NCBI RefSeq assembly: GCF_016918545.1
Contig: NZ_JAFFQC010000027.1
Coordinates: 1 to 54,284 of the forward strand
DNA: 54,284 nt
Direction of reading: 5' to 3'
From: Desulfobulbus alkaliphilus
GTDB lineage: Bacteria; Desulfobacterota; Desulfobulbia; Desulfobulbales; Desulfobulbaceae
Shown piece after piece: positions 42,316-49,757 of this stretch. Each line of letters opens with the position of its first letter. Position 1 is the first letter of the stretch. The notes beneath the pieces are model-generated. The model was not told the origin of the DNA and ran no database searches. It saw only the letters and a program-made list of their open reading frames with translations. The position numbers and the translations under genes were made by a program.

Positions 42316-43224
42316 TCAGAGTAACGCGGAGGGTTTTTCAGTTTTGGCTTGAGCCAACTGCGGGTGGATCAGGGTGGCGATTGTCACCAGGGTATCGGCA
42401 AAGGTGGTGGGAGAGGGACTGCAGACCAGATCCGGATCCACAACATGGACTCGACCGCTGCGTGTGGCTCTGATACTGCTGTAAGTGTTCCACATCTGTT
42501 GCTGTTCGGCACCCACGCCGCCGAGTTCGCTTCCCATGACCGCGATGATGATGACGTCAGGGTCAAGAGCGACCACTTTTTCAACTTTTATTGCCCCGGA
42601 CCTCTGGTCTTCGGCTATGTTCACGCCACCGCCCAATTCAATAAAATCATGGGTAAAGGAATTCTTTACCGAGGAAAACAACGGGTGGGCTCCAACCTGT
42701 AAAAAGACCTTTTGCCGGGGCAGGCCTGCCACGGCGTCTTGAATATTCCGCACCGTATCAGTGGCCTGTTCAATAACCATTTCGGCCTGCTTCTCCAGGC
42801 CGAGCAGCCGACCCAGGCGGAGAAATTGGCTGCAGATTTCCGCAAAGGATGCAGGCTGTGCAAAGGTTTCAACCCGGAAGCCAAGACGTTCGAGTTGAGC
42901 AATCTGCGCCAGGGGGGTCAGATTGCTGGCCAGGATCAAGTCCGGACGAAGACTGATGATCTTCTCGATACTCGATTCCATCACCGATCCTACTTTTTCA
43001 ATGTCCTGAGCCGCATGCGGCCGCTGGCAATAGAGGGTGTTGCCCACCAAGTTGTCGCCGGCACCGAGCAGAAAGATGTTTTCGGTGAGCAATGGACTCA
43101 GGGAAACGATACGTTGATACAACGGTGCCGCTCCGGCATGAGCCGCACTGCTGAGGCTGGCCGGGAGAGAGAGGACCAATGCTGTGAGCAGGAACAGGAG
43201 CAGGCGGGAGGGCATGATCGACAT
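42316..43224 (-). CDS. Cobalamin/iron-chelate ABC transporter substrate-binding protein (BtuF-like)
   Basis: The 302-residue exported protein has a signal peptide (SRLLLFLLTALVLSLPASL) and the helical-backbone binding-protein fold of the BtuF/FepB group: RIVSLSPLLTENIFLLGAGD, then VGSVMESSIEKIISLRPDLIL, and a second lobe with NIAEDQRSGAIKVEKVVALDPDVIII (in blocks). These proteins carry cobalamin, haem or siderophores to a BtuCD-type permease, not present here. The ATG at 43224 is chosen because the signal peptide starts there; the frame is open further upstream. It is 22 nt downstream of the acidic protein gene. Confidence 0.85.
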   Translation of the reverse strand: MSIMPSRLLLFLLTALVLSLPASLSSAAHAGAAPLYQRIVSLSPLLTENIFLLGAGDNLVGNTLYCQRPHAAQDIEKVGSVMESSIEKIISLRPDLILASNLTPLAQIAQLERLGFRVETFAQPASFAEICSQFLRLGRLLGLEKQAEMVIEQATDTVRNIQDAVAGLPRQKVFLQVGAHPLFSSVKNSFTHDFIELGGGVNIAEDQRSGAIKVEKVVALDPDVIIIAVMGSELGGVGAEQQQMWNTYSSIRATRSGRVHVVDPDLVCSPSPTTFADTLVTIATLIHPQLAQAKTEKPSALL

Positions 43225-43246
43225 AGAGCAGCAACGATGTGCCGGT

Positions 43247-43585
43247 TCAGATGATGTCATCCTCTTCGTCTTCCTCGTCCTCATCAACATCGACATCTTC
43301 TGTGTCGTCGGAAAAATCCTCGTCCGTATCCTCGTCTTCATCAGGAGATATTTCCGGGGTCGAGCTGTCGTCCTGCGTGCGTGCGGCTTTGGGGATTTTT
43401 GCCTCGGGCAGTACGAATTCCCGTATTTTTTCGATCTCCTCGGGAAGAAGGAGGTCGGTTTGACAGATAGGGCATCCCTTGACGTGGTTATCCACGAACT
43501 GCATCATGCGGGCCGGCGCCATGGTTTCCTGTTTTACTCGGAGGTACCAGTCCTTGATAAGACGTATCAGTTGTTCACATTCCAT
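43247..43585 (-). CDS. Small protein with CxxC motif and highly acidic tail
   Basis: The 112-residue protein has a helical N-terminal half with CPIC (GCPICQTDLLLPEEIEKIRE in the middle) that could bind zinc or iron, and a tail of about 40 residues made almost only of Asp and Glu (DEDEDTDEDFSDDTED). I recognise no family, though the N-terminal part resembles small conserved Desulfobacterota proteins. It shares a strand with the BtuF-like gene 22 nt downstream. No clear ribosome site. The acidic tail may bind cations or basic partners. Confidence 0.6.
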   Translation of the reverse strand: MECEQLIRLIKDWYLRVKQETMAPARMMQFVDNHVKGCPICQTDLLLPEEIEKIREFVLPEAKIPKAARTQDDSSTPEISPDEDEDTDEDFSDDTEDVDVDEDEEDEEDDII

Positions 43586-43783
43586 TGATAATAATAAAAA
43601 AGTTCCCTTCCTGTCCGGCTGACAATGATACGGGTGATCTGGTGGCGATCAGGTTGAATAGCATATATACCTGCTCTGTACAGTGTACGACCAGGCACGG
43701 TTTTAAAAATAAGAACGGTTTGATACTTTTTCTGATAATATGTTGTTATTTTGGTTAATAAATATTAAAAAGTCCGTATTTGG

Positions 43784-43881
43784 GGAAGTGGAAAGGGCGC
43801 TGGTGGCTCTCCCGGACTTCAAATCCGGTGCGCCGGGTGAATAACCCGGCGGGTGGGTTCGATTCCCATGCACTTCCGCCA
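43784..43881 (+). tRNA. selC: tRNA-Sec (selenocysteine), anticodon UCA
   Basis: The 98-nt tRNA has acceptor GGAAGTG pairing with CACTTCC, a long extra arm (TGCGCCGGGTGAATAACCCGG), an extended D stem, the anticodon loop CTTCAAA giving UCA, and a T arm with GGTTCGATTCC. It ends in GCCA. The size, long arm and UCA anticodon are the marks of the selenocysteine tRNA that reads UGA. SelA/SelB genes are not in the window. Confidence 0.97.
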
Positions 43882-44444
43882 TTTTATTGGTTTTTTCAGT
43901 CACCGCCGCCATTTTATCCTGAATCTTTCCACGCTGTCAATCTTCTTTTCCCAGCTTTACCGTAAGACCGTTGTTACCAGGTTCCTGAATCCGTGAGCGT
44001 TCGTTCGATGCTGATGAAGGATGGGCGTGTTCGGGTACTTTTCCTGTTTCCGAAGAGGCGGAATATGTTTTTCGGCATCCACCGATGACCATGACTCCAA
44101 CCCATTTGTAGACCTTGTGAATATCTCTTGCCGGCTTCAGGTGAGGTGCTTTTTAAAGACAGCATGGTTTGAATAAGGTATTTTGCAAGACGGGATTCGT
44201 GGCGGTAATGTGATAACCGGAGCCCCTGAGGGACATTTCGGTTCCAGTTTTCGAGGCGACCATCACACTGGCAAGTGCGCTGAAAGAGGACCAGGGTGGT
44301 TCAGCAGAGAATATCCTGGATCCTTGAGCGAACGCCGCGAAGGGTGGCTGGAGAAGGTTATTGTCAAGGAATCCGATGCAGTTATAAATTGATGACAGCA
44401 AGATATGCCCAAAACAAGAGTCCAGCCGTCACGGATTCAGGAAA
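43882..44444. other. Intergenic region after tRNA-Sec with element copies o and p
   Basis: Apart from a left-end fragment of the interspersed element (CCTGAATCCGTGAGCG at 43984) and the complete copy at 44315, I see no gene, RNA or clear terminator here. A T-rich stretch right after the tRNA (TTTTATTGGTTTTTTC) may end its transcript. Confidence 0.5.
44315..44441 (+). repeat. Interspersed MITE-like element, short form (copy p), touching the XRE gene
   Basis: A 127-bp copy with flanks AATAT/AAAAT (4 of 5). Its promoter-like part is TTGTCA, 16 bp, TATAAA. It ends 3 bp before the ATG of the XRE gene, and the terminal CAGG plus following A residues form the only visible ribosome-binding sequence for that gene. 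Confidence 0.9.
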
Positions 44445-45389
44445 ATGCAGATCAGTGGCAGTGTTGACATAAACGGTAGCAAGATTCGCTTGCTCAGAGA
44501 GCAAAAGGATCTGACCCAGCTGTATCTGGCCACGGTTGTCGGCGTGACTACGGATACCATCTCCAGGTGGGAAAATCGCCGTTATCCTTCCATTAAGGTG
44601 GAGAATGCCAGAAAACTGGCGGATGCACTTGGGGTGACTCTGGAGGAACTGCTGGAGGACAAAGATCAGCAGAGTTCGGAGGATAGGGCGGTTCCAGTAC
44701 CAAACCATGAGAATTTCTCGTTTTTTACCTCCCGATATGGATTGTTTTTTGGGGGAGCCGGGATTGCGCTGCTGGGAGTTGTCATTTTCCTGCTGCTTAC
44801 TACAGGAGGTGACCTTGACACGAAGGCAACCAGAATTCTCCCCAATCATGCATCCTACCATCTTCCTTTTCCTGTGCGCATAGAGATCACTGGCGCCAAG
44901 GATGGACTACAGACATTGCTCATCCGTGAAGAACTTTTTGGTGACTGCTTGGCTATCGGGCCTTCCGAAGGCGACAGCCCGAAACAATACGGTACAACTC
45001 CACGCTGGATCGGGACATTGGTCAAAGGGCGAGCCACTTTTCTGTATAAGGTACAACCCCTGGCTCAACCGGAAATACACGCAGGGCAAGAACAAATAAT
45101 CAGGTTTTCCGGAGATTTCCTCTTCAGAGAAGGGCAGACGGTCGGCGAGAAAATCGGCGGCCCAGACACTATTACCCTGACCCCGTATCACTGGGCTGAT
45201 ATTGACCAGGACTATGTGATCAGTGATAATGAGATCCTGCTGGCCTATGAGACCTTCTCCGTCCCCGGAGAGAACTTGATCAACTTTGCGGCCATTGAAG
45301 AACTCTGGCTTGCCGGCGGGTACACCTGGGATGACCGGACCCTGTCCTTCATCCCCACACGCGCGGAGCACATCCATTCTCTGGAATAA
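44445..45389 (+). CDS. Membrane-anchored XRE-family regulator
   Basis: The 314-residue protein has an N-terminal XRE/Cro-type helix-turn-helix (about 10-70: RLLREQKDLTQLYLATVVGVTT in part, RWENRRYPSIKVENARKLA), one transmembrane helix (about 100-122, YGLFFGGAGIALLGVVIFLLL) and a C-terminal domain of about 190 residues that would be periplasmic, ending in a segment with calcium-binding-like DIDQDYVISDNE (dockerin/EF-hand type). This layout suggests a one-component signal-transducing regulator. Start and ribosome site come directly after an interspersed element. It is followed by a secreted protein gene 11 nt downstream. Confidence 0.8.
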   Translation: MQISGSVDINGSKIRLLREQKDLTQLYLATVVGVTTDTISRWENRRYPSIKVENARKLADALGVTLEELLEDKDQQSSEDRAVPVPNHENFSFFTSRYGLFFGGAGIALLGVVIFLLLTTGGDLDTKATRILPNHASYHLPFPVRIEITGAKDGLQTLLIREELFGDCLAIGPSEGDSPKQYGTTPRWIGTLVKGRATFLYKVQPLAQPEIHAGQEQIIRFSGDFLFREGQTVGEKIGGPDTITLTPYHWADIDQDYVISDNEILLAYETFSVPGENLINFAAIEELWLAGGYTWDDRTLSFIPTRAEHIHSLE

Positions 45390-45400
45390 AGGGTGAATGC

Positions 45401-45796
45401 ATGAAGAATGTCTGCCGATCCATGATGCAACTGTTCATTGTTCTCGCTTTCGCTGGAACAAGCTGGGCGCAGACTGATGTAAGCGGGCGGTATCTGGCCG
45501 GTGGCGGTCATGATGTCCGCATACAACTGACTATCCAGACGCCTCCTCCAGCGGCATTCATAGTGTTGCAGCATATCCCGCCAGGGGTGACGATTGTGGA
45601 CGTATCCCCGCGGCCATCGGGTTTCCAGCCGGGAGCGGGTACGGTCAAGTGGTTCTTCAGGCGTCCCGCCCCCGGGACCATGACTCTCTTGCTGCGGTTT
45701 TCGCACCCCGTAGCCCTCAACAGGCTTGCCGGCGAGATCAGTTATCGGCATCCGGGAAGCGAAGCGTTGATCACCAGAAGTATTACCGCTTATTAG
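45401..45796 (+). CDS. Secreted protein of unknown function (131 aa)
   Basis: A signal peptide (about 1-23, ending AGTSWA) precedes a small beta-rich domain with GRYLAGGGHDVRIQLTIQ, VIVD-like strand TIVDVSPRPSGF and TMTLLLRFSHPV. It starts 11 nt after the membrane XRE gene and most likely works with it, perhaps as a ligand or partner of its periplasmic domain. No family is recognised with certainty. Confidence 0.7.
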   Translation: MKNVCRSMMQLFIVLAFAGTSWAQTDVSGRYLAGGGHDVRIQLTIQTPPPAAFIVLQHIPPGVTIVDVSPRPSGFQPGAGTVKWFFRRPAPGTMTLLLRFSHPVALNRLAGEISYRHPGSEALITRSITAY

Positions 45797-45886
45797 CAAC
45801 ACAGGCTCCAGAGCATGGGGACGGTGACAGGGGATATGCACCCGTTGACCGGTTGCGCCGATTGTGGGGAAAAAAAGAGTGCTTGC

Positions 45887-46001
45887 CTGTTCTCAAACGG
45901 TCTTCCTTTCTTGGCTTTTTGTTGTGCTGGCAAATGAAACCCGGGGTATGGTATGCATATGCCTGCGGTACCATTCGTCAGCACGCCTCGATTGAGAACA
46001 G
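45887..46001. other. Three-layer nested inverted repeat
   Basis: Outer arms CTGTTCTCAA (45887-45896) and TTGAGAACAG (45992-46001), middle arms GTGCTG (45924-45929) and CAGCAC (45979-45984), inner arms ATGGTA (45948-45953) and TACCAT (45969-45974), with the palindrome GCATATGC at the centre. All are exact. The whole 115 bp could fold as one long stem-loop. No coding frame fits; its role is unknown. Confidence 0.6.
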
Positions 46002-46009
46002 AACATTTC

Positions 46010-46227
46010 CCTGAATCCGTGACGGCTGGGCGCTTGTTTTGGATATATCTTGCTGTAATCATATTATAATTGCAGCATAATCCTTAAAGAGAACCTTCAC
46101 CAGCCGCCCTTCGGGGCGTCCGTGCGCACGCCATCTTCATTGCCCGTAACCGTCCGATAAAGTTTACTTTAATCGAACGGTCACAGACAATAAAGCTGAC
46201 GCACGGACGAACGCTCACGGATCCAGG
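46010..46227 (-). repeat. Interspersed MITE-like element, long form (copy q)
   Basis: A 218-bp copy with a perfect 5-bp duplication ATTTC (46005-46009 and 46228-46232). It contains the long-form module with the hairpin ACCGTCCGATAAAGT/ACTTTAATCGAACGGT. It ends 53 bp before the CBS-ACT gene; its own promoter-like part reads the other way. Confidence 0.92.
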
Positions 46228-46280
46228 ATTTCGTATCCGGATGAAAACCGGAGAATACCTCTTGAACAAAGGAGAAGGCG

Positions 46281-46961
46281 ATGTACGTCGGCAGAATCAT
46301 GCATACCGGGCTTGTCACGGTCAAGCCGGAGACCAGCATTGTGGAAGCACAGGAACTCATTCGCAAGCACAACATCAAGCACCTGCTGGTCGTCAATAAA
46401 AAAGGCCGGCTTGCCGGTCTTGTTTCCGACCGGGATCTGAAGCAGAATTGGGCCTCTCCGGCCACAACGCTGAGTGTTCATGAACTTGGTTATCTGCTGG
46501 AAAAGGTCGAGTTGGGCATGATCATGGTGAAGGCAGTGGTGACCGTCACCCCGGATACCACCGTTGAACGGGCTGCCTATATCATGCAGACCAACAACAT
46601 CAGTTCCCTGCCGGTTATGGAAGGGAGTAATCTGGTCGGTATTGTGACTGTGACCGATGTCATGGCCGTGCTCCTCCGGGCTATCGGCATGAGCGAGGAC
46701 AGTGTGAGGCTTGGGGTTCTGGTTGAAGACAGCATCGGCCGACTGGCCGATGTCACAGCCATCCTCAAGCAGGAAGAGGTGAATATTCAGAGCTTCTTCT
46801 GCTGGCCGGACCGGGAGTATGCCGGTATCTCCCATCTGGTGATACGGGTGGCAAAGGAGGATGGCATAGGAGCTCTTCAGGCCCTGGAGAGAAACGGTTT
46901 TCGTGTGCTCACCCGGTATGAAAAGGATCTGACCCCCTATCTGCCTGGTTCGGCCGGGTAA
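46281..46961 (+). CDS. CBS-pair and ACT domain protein (AcuB-like)
   Basis: The 226-residue cytoplasmic protein has two CBS motifs (about 1-130; IMHTGLVTVKPETSI, VTDVMAVLLRA) and a C-terminal ACT-like domain (about 140-215; LVEDSIGRLADVTAILKQEE). CBS pairs bind adenosine nucleotides, ACT domains bind amino acids or similar ligands, so it is a likely metabolic sensor. AcuB of Bacillus has this layout. GGAGAAGG precedes the ATG. Its end overlaps the end of ftsH by 25 bp, tail to tail. Confidence 0.9.
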   Translation: MYVGRIMHTGLVTVKPETSIVEAQELIRKHNIKHLLVVNKKGRLAGLVSDRDLKQNWASPATTLSVHELGYLLEKVELGMIMVKAVVTVTPDTTVERAAYIMQTNNISSLPVMEGSNLVGIVTVTDVMAVLLRAIGMSEDSVRLGVLVEDSIGRLADVTAILKQEEVNIQSFFCWPDREYAGISHLVIRVAKEDGIGALQALERNGFRVLTRYEKDLTPYLPGSAG

Positions 46962-48784
46962 TTTTCCTGCCGTTTCATGTCGGCGGTCAGTTCAAGCAGC
47001 TCTTTTTCCAGCAGGGTTTCTTTTTCCAGGAGCAGTCTGGCGCAACGCTCAAGGACTTCGCGATTGTTTTCCAGGAGCGTATAGATCATGGCAAAGGTGT
47101 CATCAACTATTTTCCGGACCGAGGCATCGATCTGACGGGCCGTGCTGTCACTGATCTTGCAGCCGTTGAAGCCGCTGGGGCCCTGCTGGCCGAGAAACCT
47201 TTCCTGGTTGTCCTCATAGACGACAAAGCCGATATCAGGGTCCATGCCGTAGCGGGTGACCATGCTGCGGGCAATATCGGTTGCCCTGGCGATATCGTCG
47301 GCAGCGCCGGTGGAAAGATGGTTGAAGATGAGTTTTTCCGCGGCGCGACCACCGAGCAGCACAGCGATTTTGTACTCGAGTTCTTCTCTGGTCATGAGAA
47401 AACGGTCTTCGGTGGGGCGTTGCAGGGTATAACCAAGGGCACCAATCCCCCTGGGAATGATGGAGATTTTGTAGACCGGATCTGATCCCGGCAGGGCCAG
47501 GGCGGCCAGAGCATGGCCGGTTTCATGGTATGCGACAATTTCCCGTTCCTTTGGGTTGAGCAGGCGGTTTTTCTTTTCCAGGCCGGCGATGATCCGTTCA
47601 ATGGCCAGGGTGAAATCCTGCATTCCGACCGCGCTTCCCTGCCGCCGGGTGGCAAGAAGTGCGGCTTCATTGACCAGGTTGGCCAGATCCGCACCGGAAA
47701 AACCAGTGGTCAGGTCAGCAACCTGACTGGGGTCGACATCAGTGGCCATTTCAATTTTTTTCATGTGCACCTTGAGAATGGCAATGCGGCCGATTTTATC
47801 AGGTCGATCCACCAGGACCTGCCGGTCAAAGCGGCCGGCTCGCAACAAGGCCGGATCGAGCACCTCCGGTCTGTTGGTGGCCGCCAGCAGCACCAGGCCG
47901 CTGCTGGAATCAAAGCCGTCTAATTCAACCAGCAGCTGATTGAGGGTCTGTTCCCGTTCGTCGTTGCCACCAAATCCCGCGGCAGTACGGGCACGACCAA
48001 GCGCGTCGAGTTCGTCGATGAAAATAATTGCCGGGGCTGTTTTCCGTGCCTGGTCAAAAAGATCGCGAACGCGGGCCGCTCCCACACCGACGAACATTTC
48101 GACGAATTCGGAACCGCTGATGGAAAAAAACGGCACTGAGGCCTCGCCCGCGACGGCTCTGGCCAACAAGGTTTTCCCGGTGCCGGGAGGGCCGACCAGG
48201 AGGACGCCTTTCGGCATGCGAGCCCCCAGCTTTCCGTAGTCGTCCGGAGCCCTGAGGAAATCGATGATCTCCTGCAGTTCCGCCTTGCTTTCATCGACGC
48301 CGGCGACATCGGCGAAACTGACCCCGGTCTGGTGTTCCACGTAGATCTTGGCCTTGGATTTACCGATGTTCATGAATCCGCCGCCCATCCCCTGCTTTTC
48401 ACTGAACTTACGGAAGATAAAGAGCCAGATACCAACAAAGATCAGGGCCGGCACCACCCAGGAGAGAACAGTGACCAGAAATCGACTCTCATGCACCCGG
48501 GTGAAGGGAACACCATATTGTAACAAATGCTCAGCCAGTTGCGGTTCGACCCGGTTGGCGACCACAACGGTCCTGCCCTGGGCATCCGGTTCCCGCAGCA
48601 CACCGGTGATCACGTTTTCCCGGATGGTCAGTTCGGTTATTTTGCCCTCCCGAAGCAGTCTTTCCAGGTCACTGTAGGGAACCGCGGTGATACTTCGCTG
48701 CTGGGCCCATATTTCATGAAAAATCAGAATTCCCAGAATAGCAAAAGCAGCGAAAATGATGTTGTATTTCTGATTGTTGTCCAT
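46937..48784 (-). CDS. ftsH: ATP-dependent zinc metalloprotease FtsH
   Basis: The 615-residue protein has two N-terminal helices (about 9-25 and 104-123) around a small periplasmic domain, an AAA+ domain with Walker A GPPGTGKT (198-205), Walker B IIFIDE (253-258), the pore motif near FVEMFVG and the arginine-finger region RAGRFDR, and a metalloprotease domain with the zinc motif HETGH (420-424). It degrades membrane and some soluble proteins. The ATG at 48784 fits the family start; the frame is open 11 codons further. Its 3' end overlaps the convergent CBS-ACT gene by 25 bp. Confidence 0.97.
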   Translation of the reverse strand: MDNNQKYNIIFAAFAILGILIFHEIWAQQRSITAVPYSDLERLLREGKITELTIRENVITGVLREPDAQGRTVVVANRVEPQLAEHLLQYGVPFTRVHESRFLVTVLSWVVPALIFVGIWLFIFRKFSEKQGMGGGFMNIGKSKAKIYVEHQTGVSFADVAGVDESKAELQEIIDFLRAPDDYGKLGARMPKGVLLVGPPGTGKTLLARAVAGEASVPFFSISGSEFVEMFVGVGAARVRDLFDQARKTAPAIIFIDELDALGRARTAAGFGGNDEREQTLNQLLVELDGFDSSSGLVLLAATNRPEVLDPALLRAGRFDRQVLVDRPDKIGRIAILKVHMKKIEMATDVDPSQVADLTTGFSGADLANLVNEAALLATRRQGSAVGMQDFTLAIERIIAGLEKKNRLLNPKEREIVAYHETGHALAALALPGSDPVYKISIIPRGIGALGYTLQRPTEDRFLMTREELEYKIAVLLGGRAAEKLIFNHLSTGAADDIARATDIARSMVTRYGMDPDIGFVVYEDNQERFLGQQGPSGFNGCKISDSTARQIDASVRKIVDDTFAMIYTLLENNREVLERCARLLLEKETLLEKELLELTADMKRQENYPAEPGR

Positions 48785-48868
48785 AGCGTTGTTCAGAAAA
48801 GAGAAAAATAAAAACAAACAATATCAGATACATCACGATGGTGCGCGTGAACACTGCGTTATTGTTAT

Positions 48869-48979
48869 CCTGGATCCGTGAGCGGCTGGTGAAGGTTATC
48901 CTCAAGGATTCTACTGAAATTATAATGCGAATACAGAACGATATGCCCCAAAAAGCGTCCAGACGTCACGGATTCAAGG
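48869..48979 (+). repeat. Interspersed MITE-like element, short form with 14-bp deletion (copy r)
   Basis: A 111-bp copy with a perfect 6-bp duplication TGTTAT (48863-48868 and 48980-48985). It lacks the GCCCCGAAGGGC block. Its -10-like box TATAAT is intact. The right duplication includes the start codon of the next gene. Confidence 0.9.
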
Positions 48980-48983
48980 TGTT

Positions 48984-49592
48984 ATGGAAATAAACAGGGA
49001 AACCATCAATCTGCTGCCCCTTGGGCATTGGCAGGGTCCGGTTCATTTGATCCGTTCTCCCGAGCAGATCGAATCAATGGAGTCACCTCTGGCCCGGGCC
49101 GACCTGCTGGGGTTTGACACCGAAACCCGTCCTGCCTTCAAGCGAGGTCAACAATTCCCTCCCAGTCTGCTGCAGTTGGCAACCGGGGAGGAGGTGTTTC
49201 TCCTCCAGTTGAGATATACCGGTTTGCCCCGATCTATTCGGACGGTGCTCGAGGATTCGGCCATTATCAAAGTCGGGGTCGCGCCGGATCATGATTTGCG
49301 GGCGCTGCGGGCCATGGAACCCTTCCAGCCGGGGGGATTTATCGACCTGGCCAGGCTTGCCCGGGATTCCGGGATTCGGCAGCGTGGTCTCAGGGGGCTT
49401 GCCGCCGCGGTCTGCGCGGTACGGATCTCGAAAACAGCCCGGACATCCAATTGGTCCAGCGATGTCCTCACGCCCCGGCAAATCCGCTACGCCGCTACAG
49501 ATGCCTGGATTGGCCGGGAGATATTTCTGCGACTGCGCAGCCAACGGACATGCCCACCGGATGACCCGTCCGCGGGTACACCTGCATCATGA
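48984..49592 (+). CDS. 3'-5' exonuclease of the RNase D / DEDDy type
   Basis: The 202-residue protein is a stand-alone DEDDy exonuclease domain: motif I GFDTETRP (catalytic Asp and Glu), motif II with the FIDLARLARD/DHDLRAL acidic residues, and motif III YAATDAW (Tyr and Asp). It lacks the HRDC domains of full RNase D. It would trim 3' ends of RNA or DNA in the cytoplasm. The start codon lies 4 bp after an interspersed element whose last bases (AAGG) give the only ribosome-binding sequence. Confidence 0.88.
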   Translation: MEINRETINLLPLGHWQGPVHLIRSPEQIESMESPLARADLLGFDTETRPAFKRGQQFPPSLLQLATGEEVFLLQLRYTGLPRSIRTVLEDSAIIKVGVAPDHDLRALRAMEPFQPGGFIDLARLARDSGIRQRGLRGLAAAVCAVRISKTARTSNWSSDVLTPRQIRYAATDAWIGREIFLRLRSQRTCPPDDPSAGTPAS

Positions 49593-49599
49593 CATTTCC

Positions 49600-49726
49600 C
49601 CTGGATCCGTGAGCGGATGCCCCGAAGGGCGGCTGGTGAAAGTTGTTGCCAAGGATTCCACTGCAATTATAACCTTATTACAGAAAAATATATCCAAAAC
49701 AAGCGTCCAGACGTTACGGATTCAGG
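49600..49726 (+). repeat. Interspersed MITE-like element, short form (copy s)
   Basis: A 127-bp copy (CCTGGATCCGTGA to TTACGGATTCAGG) with a promoter-like TTGCCA, 16 bp, TATAAC reading rightward. No clear target duplication (TTTCC vs ATGAG). It lies between convergent genes and reads antisense into srkA. Confidence 0.88.
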
Positions 49727-49757
49727 ATGAGCGGTACCGTTGACCAGCCGGCGAGGA

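Noticed and set aside
43974-44165. 63-codon minus-strand frame after tRNA-Sec
   Set aside because: It overlaps an element fragment and has no ribosome site or recognisable features.
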